DNA of 64,000 nucleotides from Theocolax elegans (GCA_026168455.1 CM047426.1:69268740-69332739), one strand, 5' to 3'. Shown: positions 32,332 to 44,122, counted from the stretch's first letter. The notes: generated by a model not told the origin, from the letters alone. Translations and numbers: made by a program.

Positions 32332-35300
32332 GTAAGTAAGTAAGCAAAACGGTATCTGTAGTTGGTTTGACCTTGTCACTTCAGAGTCAAGTCAATGAAG
32401 GTCATTTGAAAGTCAAACCTAGCAATATGGTTTTAATCGTTACAGAATATGTATCTTTATGTTTTTGGAGTAACTGAATTTGGGTTTTACGTCATTTTGA
32501 CATCAAATAAAAAGAGAGATTAAGATTTCTCCAAGGTCAGGTTGAGAATATACCCAGGGAAACATTTAAAATTGGTTTTTATATTTTTGAGAACGCTTGA
32601 CACTGAATTTTCTCATTCAACTAATCGCATTTCTGTCAATATCATTATACAGATAAAGTTCTAAATCTATTCTCGTTAAAGTAGTGTGCCAGTAAAATTA
32701 CAGAAATACTTCTTCCTAGAACGTATATATCATCATAATTTAGATCGTACAATTATAACTAGAAATTTATTCCAAAAGAAAAGATAGTGAATAGGGAATA
32801 ATGCTTGATTTCTGAGCATACGTATGACATAAGCAGATCATATGTTTCTATCTATTCGTTTTCAAACAGTATCGTAATAACAAACAATGTAGTCACGTAG
32901 TTCATACAGTATTGCACCATGATCGTATAATAGGAAAACACCAGGTACAAAATCATAAAGGATAAACTTGACAAAAGCGTATTCATGCTATGACATAAGT
33001 CACTTATAGAACGCTTGCATACAGGCAACCACCGACGCGGAAGAGAGGCTAATCCCACTCTCGACCGCTACGTGGCGAAACACCGCCGTTGAGCGTCCTG
33101 ACACAAGAACAGTCGTCTCAACTGTATAAGTCCGGGGAAAAGACGAGATTCGACGATTCGCTTGCGACAAGTTTTTGCTAACCGTTACTCTATCTTACAT
33201 TCTTTTCGTACTTTTCATTCTATCGTTTGAGTTGAATATCTTCTATCGTTTTTCACTTTGATACTTATTTTTATTATTTTGCCTACGGAGTACCTTTTGA
33301 TTTTGAGTTGGTCTTTCCATACATACAAAATTATGGTATTGAGCGTAACAACTCATAGAGTCCATCACCAGTCTACGAGAGAAATTTCCTTCCTTGAGCC
33401 AAAATAATGAGTGCTTGGAGTAGTGGTGAATCATAACCAAATGCTTCTTCAGAAATCTTTGATGATCCTGAGAGAGATGACGGTGTATTTTTGATTCTGT
33501 CAATTTCTCTTCCATAAAAGACTTTGAAGGTCAGGCTAATTTTTATGAAAATATTCCTGTACCAGAGCATACTCTATTAGCTTACTTTGAATTCTTTATA
33601 GATAGAAAATAATAGGGACAATGCATCACCCTACAAGAACCATCATCTGAGGAAACTTAAACCTTTAATAGATTTTCTAAATCAGAAATTTTCTTCTACT
33701 TTGCATCCTGGGAGAAACCTTTGCATTGATGAGAGTTTGATGTTGTGAGAAGGAAGATTGAAGTTCAAGCAATATTCAACCTTGAAAAGATACAGGTTTG
33801 GTATAAAATTTTTCGAATTTATTGATTGTGAAACTGGATTCCTATTGCGATTCATTATCTATATATGAGCTGATACAAATTATGAAAAGTTTGATTTGGG
33901 AATCTCTGGAGATATAGTAGTTGATTTCCTAACACCATATTTCAACAAAAGCCACGTTATCTTCATAGATAATTGGTACTCGTCTTCTCAACTTGTTAAT
34001 TTTCTCCATGACAAAAATACTGGTATGTGTGGGACCGTGAAGAAAACCAGAAAAGGAATGCCCAAGCTTGTCAGTAAATTAAACCGTGGTGAAATTGAAG
34101 CAGCCCATTCCCATTCTTGGTTAACAATAAAGGAGATGAACAAGACAGAAGTTTACATGATAACAACAGTCCATGAAATTGGTTACGCAAGTACAGGGAA
34201 GAAACATTGGAGTACTAATAAAGATATTACAAAACCAATATGTATAGTGGACTACAATAAAAATATGGGAGGGATTGACAACATAGACAGACAACTTTCA
34301 TTTGCAGTAGCGATTAGAAAATCTACTAAATGGTATAGCAAACTTTCTTTTCACTTACTTGATTTTGTTCCAGTAAATTCTCATGCATTACATAAAATGA
34401 AAAGTGCCACTAATAAAAAGATTTCTTATCCCGATTTTCGTTTAGGAGTGACGAGAGGCTTAATGGGGATAAATTCTGATGACTTGCGTCATTCATGTCA
34501 GTCGAATGACTTACTGGGAAACACTTCCCTAAGAAAATTGATCAAGGGATAAAGAAAGACGGCAATTGCTATTTATGTCTCATGAATAAAACCAGACATC
34601 GAAGTACTTATGAATGTAAAACTTGTCAAGTTGTTCTATGTATAGATCCGTGTTTTGAAACTTATCACACCAAAGAAGTCTTGCCTTGATAAAGTTGGAG
34701 CAATGTGAGAAAAATAGAAAAGAGACTTCTGACAAAATGGAAAAATGTATAAAAAATAGGAAAATATAAAAAATAAAAAAAATTAAAAAAGGAGCTACAT
34801 TACACTCTACGTCCACGACGTTAGCTCTGGGTAAAGCAGAAGGAAAGTAGAAGGCCTAAAAACTCCACATTTCTAAAAAAAAAGCACGAATCAAAACATA
34901 TAAACCCTGAGATAGCGATATACCCAGAAGAATGAGTATAATTATATCTATTCACAATCAAACATCAGATGTAGCACTTTGGGATACTCTTAGATACAAT
35001 TTTTGTTCGAATATATATGATACTTTCTGCATTTGACCTTGAAGTGTCCTTATTTGAGCTCGCATGACAGTGATTATGAGCAGTTATGACCGATCAGACT
35101 CCAGATTTGGATTCAGCAGCCTACAAAACATTTGAATATCATTTTATTTTAAATATCTATATTAATTTCTCAATTTGACCTTGAATTGACCTTGTTTGAT
35201 CGCGAATGACCGTGATCATAATCAGCTATGACCGATTAAACACAAGATTTGGTTGTAGCACATCTCAGAACCTGAAAATATGATTTTATTCCTATTTTAC

Positions 35301-35457
35301 CGAACTAAAAATTTTTCATGACCCTCCAGGGCCGGACAGCCGATATGTCGGCTCGATCCATGATAGGAACATTGTAGATAGTTGATGGGTGATACAAGAC
35401 ATGAATTTGGGCACATTGAAAGGAGGTTTCGAAACCATAAACCCCGCCCTTTAAAGG
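32332..35457 (+). mobile_element. piggyBac-type transposon remnant
   Basis: Holds a broken piggyBac transposase and ends on the right with CCCCGCCCTTTAAAGG followed by TTAA (35458-35461), after which the polymerase frame resumes. No matching left end or left TTAA is visible, so the left boundary is inferred from where the polymerase reading stops. The segment 35035-35265 holds a diverged direct repeat of about 130 bp (GACCTTGAA...TTATGACCGATNAR), probably subterminal repeats. Confidence 0.8.
33540..34690 (+). pseudogene. piggyBac transposase, broken
   Basis: Pieces in order: PEHTLLAYFE near 33565; HHPTRTII; PLIDFLNQKFSSTLHPGRNL with CIDESL (33665-33740), the region around a catalytic Asp of DDE_Tnp_1_7; a longer frame (33896-34552) with GISGDIVVDFLTPYF, HVIFIDNWYSSSQL (second Asp), GTVKKTRKGMPK, YNKNMGGIDNIDRQ (third Asp) and a C-terminal CYLC...CKTCQVVLC zinc-binding tail ending near 34690. 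It would cut and paste at TTAA sites. Numerous stops and shifts at the 5' side. Confidence 0.88.
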
Positions 35458-36870
35458 TTAAAAGGTATTAAAATTGAGCCTCGTGACGTCTTTTACGGTG
35501 GCCGTACAGGTAATACTGTAATTATGTACGAGACCAAAGTCAGCGAAAAAATTCAATATTTAAACGTCAATTCCTTGTATCCGTACATTAATAAGTACGG
35601 AAAATACCCGCCAGGCCATCCGAAAAATTATATAGGAGAAGAGTGTAAAAATTTAGCAGGTAATTATTTTGAAAATTTTTATAGTGTTGAAGGATTAATT
35701 AAATGCGATATTTTACCTCCGCGATATTTAATTCATCCAGTGTTACCAGTTAAAATATACAATCGATTGCTTTTTCCATTGTGTCGTACATTCACAGAAA
35801 TATTAAATGATCAACTGTGTGCGCACGACCTGGAAGAAGAGCGTATCTTTACCCAAACATGGATATCGGATGAGATAAAGAAAAGTTTGCAATGCAGCTG
35901 TAAATCAATAAAAATTTACGCGATTTGGCAGTATAATGTTTGTCAATATACAGCCAATACGGACGGACTTTTTAACGAGTATATTAATACTTTTTTAAAA
36001 TTAAAACAAGAGGCTAGAGGGTATCCCTGTGAATGCACAGACGAATTGAAAAAAAATAATTTATACAAAACTAAAAATAAAGATGGGGTAGATTTAGATA
36101 TGGTATTACTTAAGAAAAACTCTGATTTACTTTCGGTAGCTAAATTGTGTTTAAATTCATCCTGGGGAAAGTTTGGCAACACGATAATTTTACGAGAACG
36201 GGGATCGTCAAAGATTATCAAGAGTTACTCAAACTTATTTCAGACCCCGAGATAAGCGTAAAACAAATCCTCATAACCAATGACGAGATACAACATGTTT
36301 CTATAGAATACGCTAAAGAAATAGAAACTGGGTCGAGGTGTAATAACGTTGCGATCGCCGCCTATACTACGCCGTAGGCTCGTTCGTTATTGTACTCGTA
36401 TTTAGAAAAATTAAATAGACACGTACTTTGCTACGACACCGACTCAATTATTTTTACAAGTAAACTGAGTGATGCGTACGAACCACAAGTAGGGTCATGC
36501 TTGGCGAATTAACCTGCGAATGGAAACTTTCGGTGAAGGTTCCTATATTGAAAAATTTGTTACAGGAGGTCCAAAATTTCATGCTTTTAAGGTAAGAAAT
36601 AATAAAAATGAAACATTTGAAATTTGTAAAATTAAAGGCATAAAAATAAATTATGAAAATTCTAAAAATATTAATTTTAATAGTATTGTAAATCTTATTA
36701 ATAATACAAACGATGATGATAAAAATAAAATACAATTACAGATCAATTCGATTGCAAGAACCTGATTTGAGGTTATTACTCGCGAAGAAACAAAAACTTG
36801 TAACGTCGGTTTGTAAAAACGAAGATTTATTTCAAATAGTTTATCTCTAGCATTCGATTATGTATAATTT
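35458..36870 (+). pseudogene. Polinton DNA polymerase B, palm/thumb part
   Basis: Resumes with PRDVFYGGRTGNT and YLNVNSLYPYINKYGKYPPG. The motif A position reads LNVNSLYP, so the usual metal-binding Asp before V is Asn. Later KLCLNSSWGKFG (motif B, near 36150), CYDTDSIIF (motif C, 36428-36465) and GSYIEKFVTGGPKFHAF follow, and the C-terminus ends near SLAFDY at about 36860. A frameshift near 36200 and several stops occur. Such polymerases copy the element from a protein primer. Confidence 0.85.
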
Positions 36871-37123
36871 TTTAAGTTTAATTATAAGTCAATATATTAA
36901 TGTATATAAATATAACATTAATTATAATTAAATATTTACTTTAAAAATTAAACATTTCAAGTTTACTTTTTCTCTATTCCATTCATTATCCTTTATTCTT
37001 ACTTTCAGGTATTTAAAAAAACATACAATCGATTATATTTCAAACATATATTTATTATCATTTTCTAAATTCTAATAACAATAATATAACATTTCCAAGT
37101 TAAAAGATTTTTTATCATTAATA

Positions 37124-37537
37124 TTAACAAGGTGTATCGGTTTGCCAGAGTGGATGATGTATACCGCTTGCATCGAATATCGCTAAATATAACACAACGA
37201 GTAACCAACCTAAATGTATCTCTGTATTATCGTTATCTTGAAACGTTAAGCAAGTATACGCAGAGTCGTGAAATAGTCCTTTATGCAGAAAAACTGCACT
37301 TAATTTTCGGCCAGTCATTACCTCCTTCATAATTTTGCAAGTATTGACGGTCCATCGGTGTGCTTTGTCAGTTTTTGGTAATATGATTGAAAGTTCGCAT
37401 AGTATGACTCTCGAGGGTAGCTGTATGAAACGATCGTCCAAATCATAGATCCTATTTTCTATTACGTCTTGGGTAAGTTCGATACTATCTGCAGCGTTCG
37501 GTGACGTCATCCGTAATGCATCGTCCACATTCACCAT
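37124..37537 (-). CDS. Tudor-like ORF, 137 residues, opposite strand
   Basis: MVNVDDALRMTSPNAADSIE, then YDLDDRFIQLPSRVILCELS and CKIMKEVMTGRKLSAVFLHK, then CLTFQDNDNTEIHLGWLLV. The order FxxLPxxxxxCxL, a helix, SAVFL and ...IxLGxLLV resembles the C-terminal half of an extended Tudor domain, the fold that binds methylated arginines in piRNA-pathway proteins. The aromatic-cage half is not convincing. It lies between the Polinton polymerase and integrase, on the other strand, and is uninterrupted. It could be a host exon, a processed remnant or cargo. Confidence 0.4.
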   Translation of the reverse strand: MVNVDDALRMTSPNAADSIELTQDVIENRIYDLDDRFIQLPSRVILCELSIILPKTDKAHRWTVNTCKIMKEVMTGRKLSAVFLHKGLFHDSAYTCLTFQDNDNTEIHLGWLLVVLYLAIFDASGIHHPLWQTDTPC

Positions 37538-39060
37538 TTACCTTTATATCTATAAATTGACTTAGCTGAAAAATAATATTAATAAATTATTAAACTATTA
37601 AAATAATCTTAATAATAATCTCTCAGAATGTATATCCTACAGCTACCCGGTATTTTACCTAAATTGTATTTTAGCTGTAGTTTTAAAAACGACTGATCCT
37701 CCCTACGTGAGGTTTCGATATTTAAGTCAACGACGAGTAGAGGTGGAAAAATTGGTAGAGGGAGTAAAATATAATAGAAAAGAATTTGGGCTAGTAGTAA
37801 GGTTGCAGCGTGACTTAGGTACCACCTCCAAGGAAAATCATGGTAAGTTGTAAGGGAACATATCGTGGAAAGATACGCATAAGTAAAAGCTATTTTTTCT
37901 CGAAATAACAAAAAAAAATATTTAATTAAATTTTTATTCTATTTAGGTTCTTTGTGTAATTGTGTAAAAATATACAATAAAATGTCGTTAAAGATTATTT
38001 ATTTCTTGCTACAAAAAAAGGTTCATGCGCCTACGTTTGTCGGTGAATGAACAATATGTACAATAAATAAAAACTTTTAATTTTTCACTTTTTAAAATTT
38101 TAAGAATCGTATAAACTCTTATAGAATTGTGGGATAATTTTGAGAAAATAAAGAAAATTCTGTAAATAAACCATTTAACAATAACCTTTGAGCAAATGTC
38201 ATTCTCTGAAAGTGTGAGAATCTAAAATTCGGATATTCATATTAAATTAACTTTTATATGCTGTTTGTATCGACAAGACTTTTTTAAATTAAACAAATGT
38301 ATAATAGAAAAGTCATTAAAGTTATTTATTTCTTTCTCTAAAAAGGGAAAAAGGTTCACGTATATTCTTTTCTATGTGGGTCAACAATGCCTCGTAATAA
38401 AAACTACACCTTTCTTTGTTAATTTGTTAAATTTTTATAATCGTGGTCATTCTGTCGTGGGACAATTTTGGATTCAAAAGAGAAAAAATTAATAAATTAT
38501 ACGCTTAACGGTTGCGTTTGAGCAGATGACATTTCATGATAATAATTTTAGTGGAATAATACCTCAGCTGCTCACCCACGCTCATAAATCAGCTTTTCTA
38601 AACGTACGCATTGAAATAAGCTTTTTTCAGCGTGCGCGTTCGAACAAGTTTTCCCCGCGTGTTGCGCTGGGTCAACTAGTTCGCGCGAAGCTGTAAAATT
38701 AGCATTCTGCAGCGTCCGCTAAATATGCTCTTATATCATGCGTTTAGCTAGTTAAATAAAACAACGCTAAAACCCTAGCAGCCGCTGCCGGACACGAAAC
38801 GACCTTATCACAAAATGGATATGCGTTGGCATCATCTATGAACTTGTACGATTTCTGGTCCTACGAGTTGTAGTAAATTGGTATGGATTCGAAAATTCAT
38901 AACGTTTCGTACTCAAATGACCGACGTTGTTTTCGATAGGATTATTTTTCATTACGGAGAGTGGTAAGATGGCTACAAAAACTAAGATTTATTTACTAAA
39001 GGATGTCATCATAAGAATATAAGTGTCATTTTTATAATTCAAAATTACGATAAAATAATA
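37538..39060. other. AT-rich interval with a diverged tandem duplication
   Basis: Two units of about 280 bp (37965-38240 and 38295-38545) align in order: TAAAGATTATTTATTTCTTG / TAAAGTTATTTATTTCTTTC; AAAAAGGTTCA; TTGTGGGATAATTTTGAG / CGTGGGACAATTTTGGAT; TTTGAGCAAATGTCATT / TTTGAGCAGATGACATT. No gene recognised. A GC-richer patch at 38560-38830 has no clear product. Confidence 0.5.
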
Positions 39061-39075
39061 AACAGTGTTTCAACC

Positions 39076-39370
39076 ATGTACAAAAGAAAATCAGAACTTT
39101 TGTTAAACCAGTCGAATAATTTTAAAACTAGATTTTTTTGGAACAGCAAAGGACTGGTGACCCTTGAAGGTAAGACAATTAAAAATTCAAATATCATTGA
39201 TTTGATCAATTTTGTTGCACGACACAGAAAAACGACCAACCCAAAGGGAAAAAGAGAATTTACCAATTTTTAAAAGATGTCTTGATACCTCAAGAGGATA
39301 ATAGAAGAATATATGACGATGTGGCTGAAAAGTTAAGTTTTTCAGACACTCCTAAATCAAAAGATATACA
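39076..39370 (+). pseudogene. Conserved small Polinton protein, fragment
   Basis: MYKRKSELLLNQSNNFKTRF, then GLVTLEGKTIKNSNIIDLIN, ARHRKTTNPKGKREF, and after a frameshift FLKDVLIPQEDNRR. The core pattern (strand-turn-strand, GxxIxxSNIxDLIN, RKTxNPKGxxxF, F...IP) is a familiar conserved Polinton protein of unknown role, usually encoded near the integrase/capsid genes. The C-terminal tail is interrupted by a TTAA-flanked miniature element at 39375. Confidence 0.6.
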
Positions 39371-39374
39371 TTAA

Positions 39375-39514
39375 CCTTTAGACTGCCGGCATTTTTGCCT
39401 TATAAATTGATATTTTTGATGTGCAAAATTTATACATAAATACACCTCATAGCTCTAGAGTAGTTGTCAAGGTCACAGGAGGCTCATATATGAGCCAGTC
39501 CGGCAGTCTAAAGG
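39375..39514. mobile_element. piggyBac-type miniature element (140 bp)
   Basis: Inverted ends CCTTTAGACTGCCGG / CCGGCAGTCTAAAGG, flanked by TTAA on both sides (39371-39374 and 39515-39518). Sits in a Polinton coding remnant. Confidence 0.88.
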
Positions 39515-39678
39515 TTAATCTGACAGTGACGAATATAACTCGATGTTTTATAATAGTTCCAACAGTCTTATAAAAAGTACCATTGTCCAAAAACCGCCTT
39601 CGAACAAAAAGGAAATTAGAAAAAAATGGCTCGGTCTAAATATGTAAATAAAAGGTTAGAATCTCAGTATTTCTTTTT

Positions 39679-39880
39679 GAGGTCTGCGATGGCGGTCGGG
39701 CGTCGGGCTCGTAATCTGGAGGTCCCAGGTTCGATTCCCGGGCCCGCCCGATTGATACAAGCACCACTTGCGAATGTATTTTCAACAAGTGTTTTCTTCA
39801 CCGAGACATCGTTGACCTCCGTCGCTGATTAGCACCGATTTGGGAGCATAAAAAGAGCGACGTTAAAATAATTAAAAAAA
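39679..39880 (+). mobile_element. tRNA-derived SINE, copy 3
   Basis: Head GAGGTCTGCGATGG, box B GGTTCGATTCCC, the common body and tail GAGCGACGTTAAAATAAT plus poly(A). Flanked by AATCTCAGTATTT on both sides (39660-39672 and 39881-39893), a 13-bp target duplication. Confidence 0.93.
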
Positions 39881-39925
39881 AATCTCAGTATTTTGATCTT
39901 GATGATACGATGAAAGTTTAAGAAA

Positions 39926-40610
39926 TTGTGTTACAACGTATCGTATTTAGATCAAGTTTGGGAAGTTGATTTGCAGGACTTGCGCTCAATCAAAAATTAC
40001 AACGACGGAGTGTCTTACGTGTTGGTAGCAATCGACGTTTTAAGTAAATTTGTCTGGAGGGAACCTTTGAAAGAAAAATCAAGCAGCGATGTAACCGAGG
40101 CGGTTTCAAAAAAATTTTAAAACTAAGCGGAGAATGTTTTTCGTACATGGTTCAAAGCAATCGAGGAAATGAGTTTCTCGATAAACTTATGCAAAATTTT
40201 TTAAAACGTAACGACATTCGATTTTAAGTTGTGCGTAATCTGGACGTGAAGGCTGCGGTGGTAGAACGAGTAAATAGAACTCTGAAAGAACGTACATGGT
40301 GTTATTTCACACATAAAAATAATCGTAGATACATTGACATATTACAACATATCATCAAGGCTTACAATAACACAAAACATTCCAGCATTGAAATGACACC
40401 AGCTTCGGTAACGGTTCACAACGAAGAGATTGTGCGAAAAAATTTAGAACGTCTGTACAGAAACAAATTACTAAAACGAAAATAGAATATATACAATGTC
40501 GGTAACTACGTTCGAATCAGTCGAGACAAGAACGCTTTTGAAGAAGGCTACGTCTGACGATGGCAAGAGGAATATTTTATAATTAAAACTTTTGCAAAAA
40601 GCAAAACATT
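39926..40610 (+). pseudogene. Polinton integrase, catalytic core
   Basis: Retrovirus-type integrase core in pieces. DQVWEVDLQDLRSIKNYNDG (first catalytic Asp in VDLQD) is followed by SYVLVAIDVLSKFVWREPL. A broken segment near 40140-40200 reads MVQSNRGNEFLDK, where the usual second Asp is Asn. VERVNRTLKERTWCYFTHKN (third residue, Glu) and AYNNTKHSSIEMTPASV follow, and the linker GNYVRISRDKNAFEEGY ends near 40600. The C-terminal part appears 1.8 kb further on (42382). Confidence 0.85.
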
Positions 40611-42381
40611 TACATTTATATTTTGATCGATTTGAACAGTTGTTACGTCGGTTAAACGCACATAAATATTATTTTTTGTTATTTTGGCCTAAGCTTTCGC
40701 TTAATAGTCAAGGACCAATTGCAGTAAATAAATTTTTTTATTGAGGAAGTGAGAGTGAGTTTAAAAGAAAAATAAATAAATTGGAATGCAAAATTTTCCC
40801 TCTCAACAATGTGAGAGTTAATTAAATTTTTGTGGTAAGGATTGGATTGGTAAAGAGCAATTTTTCAATTAATGAAAACTTCTTACTCTTTACTGGAGGA
40901 TAAAAAGAAAAGAATTTATAGGAATAAAGATATAGTTAGTGAAATGAATACTTACTCGTATTAATCCAGTTAACCAATATTGTTTTTATTATTGCAAAAT
41001 AAAAATTTGTATACAATATTGAGGTAATCTTTAGAATAATTTTATCTTAACGATGTAAAATAAACTCAGTGACAAATACACAAAAACAAAAAAAAGAAGA
41101 AAAAGAAAGAATTAGAGAAGCACGAAATTAAATTTGAATTTGGTAACGAAGACGGTGATACTTGAACTAGAACTAGAATTCGAACTCGTACTGCCCTTTT
41201 GACCAATTTTCCTTCGGCTCATCACCTCGGTGACGCTAAGTTTTTCCCTTTCTACATGCGTGGGAGGAAAAACTTGTGACGAGAGGAAAACTGGAGGCAC
41301 AACGCAAGCTCCTAATTGGCGAAAACAAGGCCCTCGGGCGTCTCAATGCACTCGAAGGACGGCCTAATGCACTCGGAGGGCGGGTTTTTCGGGGCCCTCT
41401 GCCGGTATAGCATTTCTCGATGCACCGTAAAGATGGAGTTGTATACACCAAAAGTACATACAATTTCATCTTTTTTGTAATTATTCTTTTATTTATAACT
41501 TTATTTTCAATTTTTCTATTTACTATTAATTAATATAAAAATTCTTAAATTTAACTGAAAAGAGAATAAAAAGTTATAATATATTGCTTTTATTTGTAAA
41601 AGAACATGTATAAAGATTGTTTCTTTTAATTACTAAAAATCTCTTTTCAATTAACATTAAAATCTTTATAGTAAGTAAAAAAAAAATTTATAATGTAAAA
41701 ATCGCAAATTAAATCAGATTACATACATAAAAATTAGTTATTGTACAAGAAAGTAGTTTTTTAATGTCGGTACAATAATTAAGTTGTTTAAATGTTATTA
41801 TTTTAAACAATCTTATATGTATATAAGATTAGAATAATAAAAATTATTAATTGATATATAAAAGTGTATAAAAAAAATGTAAAGAAAAAGGGTAGAATGA
41901 TTACTGTTATTAACTATTCAAAACAACAACATTGTTTGAAATAATAACATTTCATCTTAAATTGTAAATTAAATTATAATAATGAACTTATACTTAAAGA
42001 TTCGAAAAAAAAAATATAACAGTAAAGAAAGAATATACTTAAGAGTCTCTAAATAATCATGGTTCTGCATCTAAGATACACAGAAGTGCAGCTGCATGTT
42101 ATCCATAGATATTCGAGCATGAACCTCTTGATTATTATGCATGTCTAGACTCGAGTAGGTTTCCATTGGAAAATCTGTTGCTCGTCAAGTTTTATTACTT
42201 TTTGGCGACAGAATTTCCGTTGGGAACCTTTCCCATGCATAGACACGATTAGGCGGCTGTGCAGAGACGGCGTAGACCCTTTTTTTTTATTTATTTTTTT
42301 TTTTTTTTCGACTCTTCGGAGAAGAGCGGTCAACTCGTCAACTTTCACTCTCCGAAGAAAATCGTAATTTCCTAAGCTGAT
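40611..42381. other. AT-rich insertion splitting the integrase, content unknown
   Basis: The integrase core ends near 40610 and its C-terminal part starts near 42382, so this 1.77-kb block looks inserted. It is AT-rich except at 41110-41410 (GGCCCTCGGGCGTCTC...GGGCGGGTTTTTCGG) and 42090-42280. I found no matching ends and no recognisable gene. Confidence 0.45.
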
Positions 42382-42616
42382 ATGCCGAAGTATTTTATTT
42401 GTGAAGCGAAAGAAAACATTTTAAAAAATAAGGCGCATTTTCGGCTGACGTTACACAGTAAAAGCATTGAAGGATTTTTTTATCCCGAGAAACTCACGGC
42501 CGTTAATAGTCGTTGTCGCGTGGAAAGTCGTGAACACAAAATAGATAAAATTTTACGTAGTAAATATTTTGAAAAATTTAATTCATAGGTCTCTGCCAAC
42601 GATTTAAAAGCATTGT
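42382..42616 (+). pseudogene. Polinton integrase C-terminal fragment
   Basis: MPKYFICEAKENILKNKAHF, then SKSIEGFFYPEKLTAVN, CRVESREHKIDKILR and KYFEKFNS, with SANDLKAL after a stop. The pattern (GxFYxxEL..., then xRVE...IDxILR, then KFNSW...) matches the chromodomain-like tail of Polinton integrases. It directly precedes the penton-like gene. Confidence 0.6.
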
Positions 42617-42619
42617 AAA

Positions 42620-43822
42620 ATGGATTCCCACGATTTTACCATTGTTTTGCCGAGCAACAGTAGTATGAAATATTTTTCAAACAATACAACGACGTGCTTT
42701 TCAACTAAATTACCAAAGCAGATAGCTTTACAAGGACGATGGATGGTTGGGCTAGCTGAGATACACGTATCCTGCACTACCCTACACTTGACTAGAGAGG
42801 AATCAAAATTATCGGCAACGGCACCGGCAAAACTATTATTTTCGACACGGTATATACGACAATATCAATCAGCTTATCGATTCTATAAATAACAGTTTAT
42901 TCAAATATAACGGCAGCACTGAAATTGAAAACTTAGTCTATAATGAAAAAGGAGGTTCGTACAAATGATAAAATTGAAAGAAAATGAAAATCGTACGAAA
43001 CCGTTTGCTACACTTTCAACGACGGTTAATCGTATTTTAGGTTTCGATTGGAACGTAACGTTAAAGGTTGAAAGTTACGATGGATCAACGATTCAAGTAG
43101 CAAATTTTCCCGCCAGCTTTTCGAGAGCCATACCCGATAAACTATTTTTTTTTTTTTTTTTTATTCTTGATTTGTGCTCTCTTTTTCCTGGCACTTCCTA
43201 CCGTTTATCCCCCTGGGGACTTTAACGGTGTCCACCTACCACCTATGTGTGGGTGCTTTATCCCTCCCTTAAAACCCCACCATCTCGCATTCGCCCGGGG
43301 TTATGCCCGTGGATGAGGGAAACCTGTGAAGCAGGGAAAACCTCATCCGAGATGGCCGGTGTATTCGAAACATTCTTTTTGGGTGTCAAAGTCACATTGC
43401 GTAGGCCTTGACACCGAAACCAAATGTTTCACACCTCCCGCTCACGTTGTGAAGTGTGAAAAAACACCTAACCCGCCACGAAAGCCAAACCCATCCAAGT
43501 GCGAACCGCACTCAGTGCTACTTAACTTCCGTGACCGGCCGAGGTGCGTCTCCGCCACTCCGCCACCGTGTCGGTCCATACCCGATAAACTATTTGTTTA
43601 TTCAAATCTATGTGAACCTTGCATAGTAGGAGATTCTCACGCATCGATGCTTCGCATAGTGAATATTTAATTAAAACACTTCAATTATGGAAACACTGTA
43701 GTCAAACATTTTGCACCCGTCAAAAAGTTATCGAAATTGATAACAGAGATCAATATGGTCATCCAATACTATTTGAGTTTGGTACGTTGACCGCAGCGCT
43801 ACATTTTAAAAGGATTGATTAA
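42620..43822 (+). pseudogene. Polinton penton-like (minor capsid) protein, split by a 5S-SINE
   Basis: Starts MDSHDFTIVLPSNSSMKYFS, NNTTTCFSTKLPKQIALQGR, WMVGLAEIHV, the conserved opening of the Polinton single jelly-roll (penton/minor capsid) protein. It continues in other frames to ATLSTTVNRILGFDWNVTLK and SFSRAIPDKLF. After a 428-bp SINE it resumes IPDKLFVYSNLCEPCIVGDS and finally FEFGTLTAALHFKRID. Frameshifts near 42885 and 43670. The family assignment follows the published capsid interpretation of Polintons. Confidence 0.78.
43148..43575 (-). mobile_element. 5S rRNA-derived SINE (428 bp)
   Basis: On the minus strand the head reads CCGGTCACGGAAGTTAAGTA, GCACTGAGTGCGGTTCGCAC, TTGGATGGGT. 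This follows the internal promoter part of 5S rRNA (ATCACCGAAGTTAAGCA...GCGGTTAGTACTTGGATGGG). A 300-bp unique body and a poly(A) tail (T run on the plus strand at 43148-43162) follow. The 20-bp sequence CCATACCCGATAAACTATTT flanks it on both sides (43128-43147 and 43576-43595), a perfect target duplication. It interrupts the penton-like gene. Confidence 0.88.
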
Positions 43823-43828
43823 GTGTCA

Positions 43829-44122
43829 TACGTTTGGTATGGCTTATTACTCCCTTTATTACATAGTCAAATTGGAAGCGGACGAGGTGTACATCACATT
43901 TATGTAGGTTCATCATCGCAATGAGGACACGGTGGACTTGCAGGTTTATTTAGAAAAGCAGTGCCTTTGATTGCTAAATATGTTCGTGCTCGTGCTCGTG
44001 CTCTTGGTAACGTAGCAGTCCGATCAGGCGTCAACATATTAGATGACGTGTCGGATGGTAATCTGTCGTTTAAAGAATCGTTTGATAATCGTATAAACGA
44101 ATCGACAAAATTAATAAATTAA
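43829..44122 (+). pseudogene. Polinton GRG-type small protein
   Basis: Reads LLPLLHSQIGSGRGVHHIYV, GSSSQ, a stop, then GHGGLAGLFRKAVPLIAKYV, RARARALGNVAVRSGVNILD, DVSDGNLSFKESFDNRINES. The Gly-rich GHGxLAGLFR, amphipathic stretch and GVNILDDV...FKESF are typical of a conserved Polinton protein encoded just before the capsid gene, suspected to be a minor virion component. One nonsense codon near 43921. Its stop overlaps the next ATG by one base. Confidence 0.65.

Noticed and set aside
37609..37911. Upstream exon of the Tudor-like ORF
   Set aside because: Hydrophobic frame without recognisable motif or convincing splice sites.
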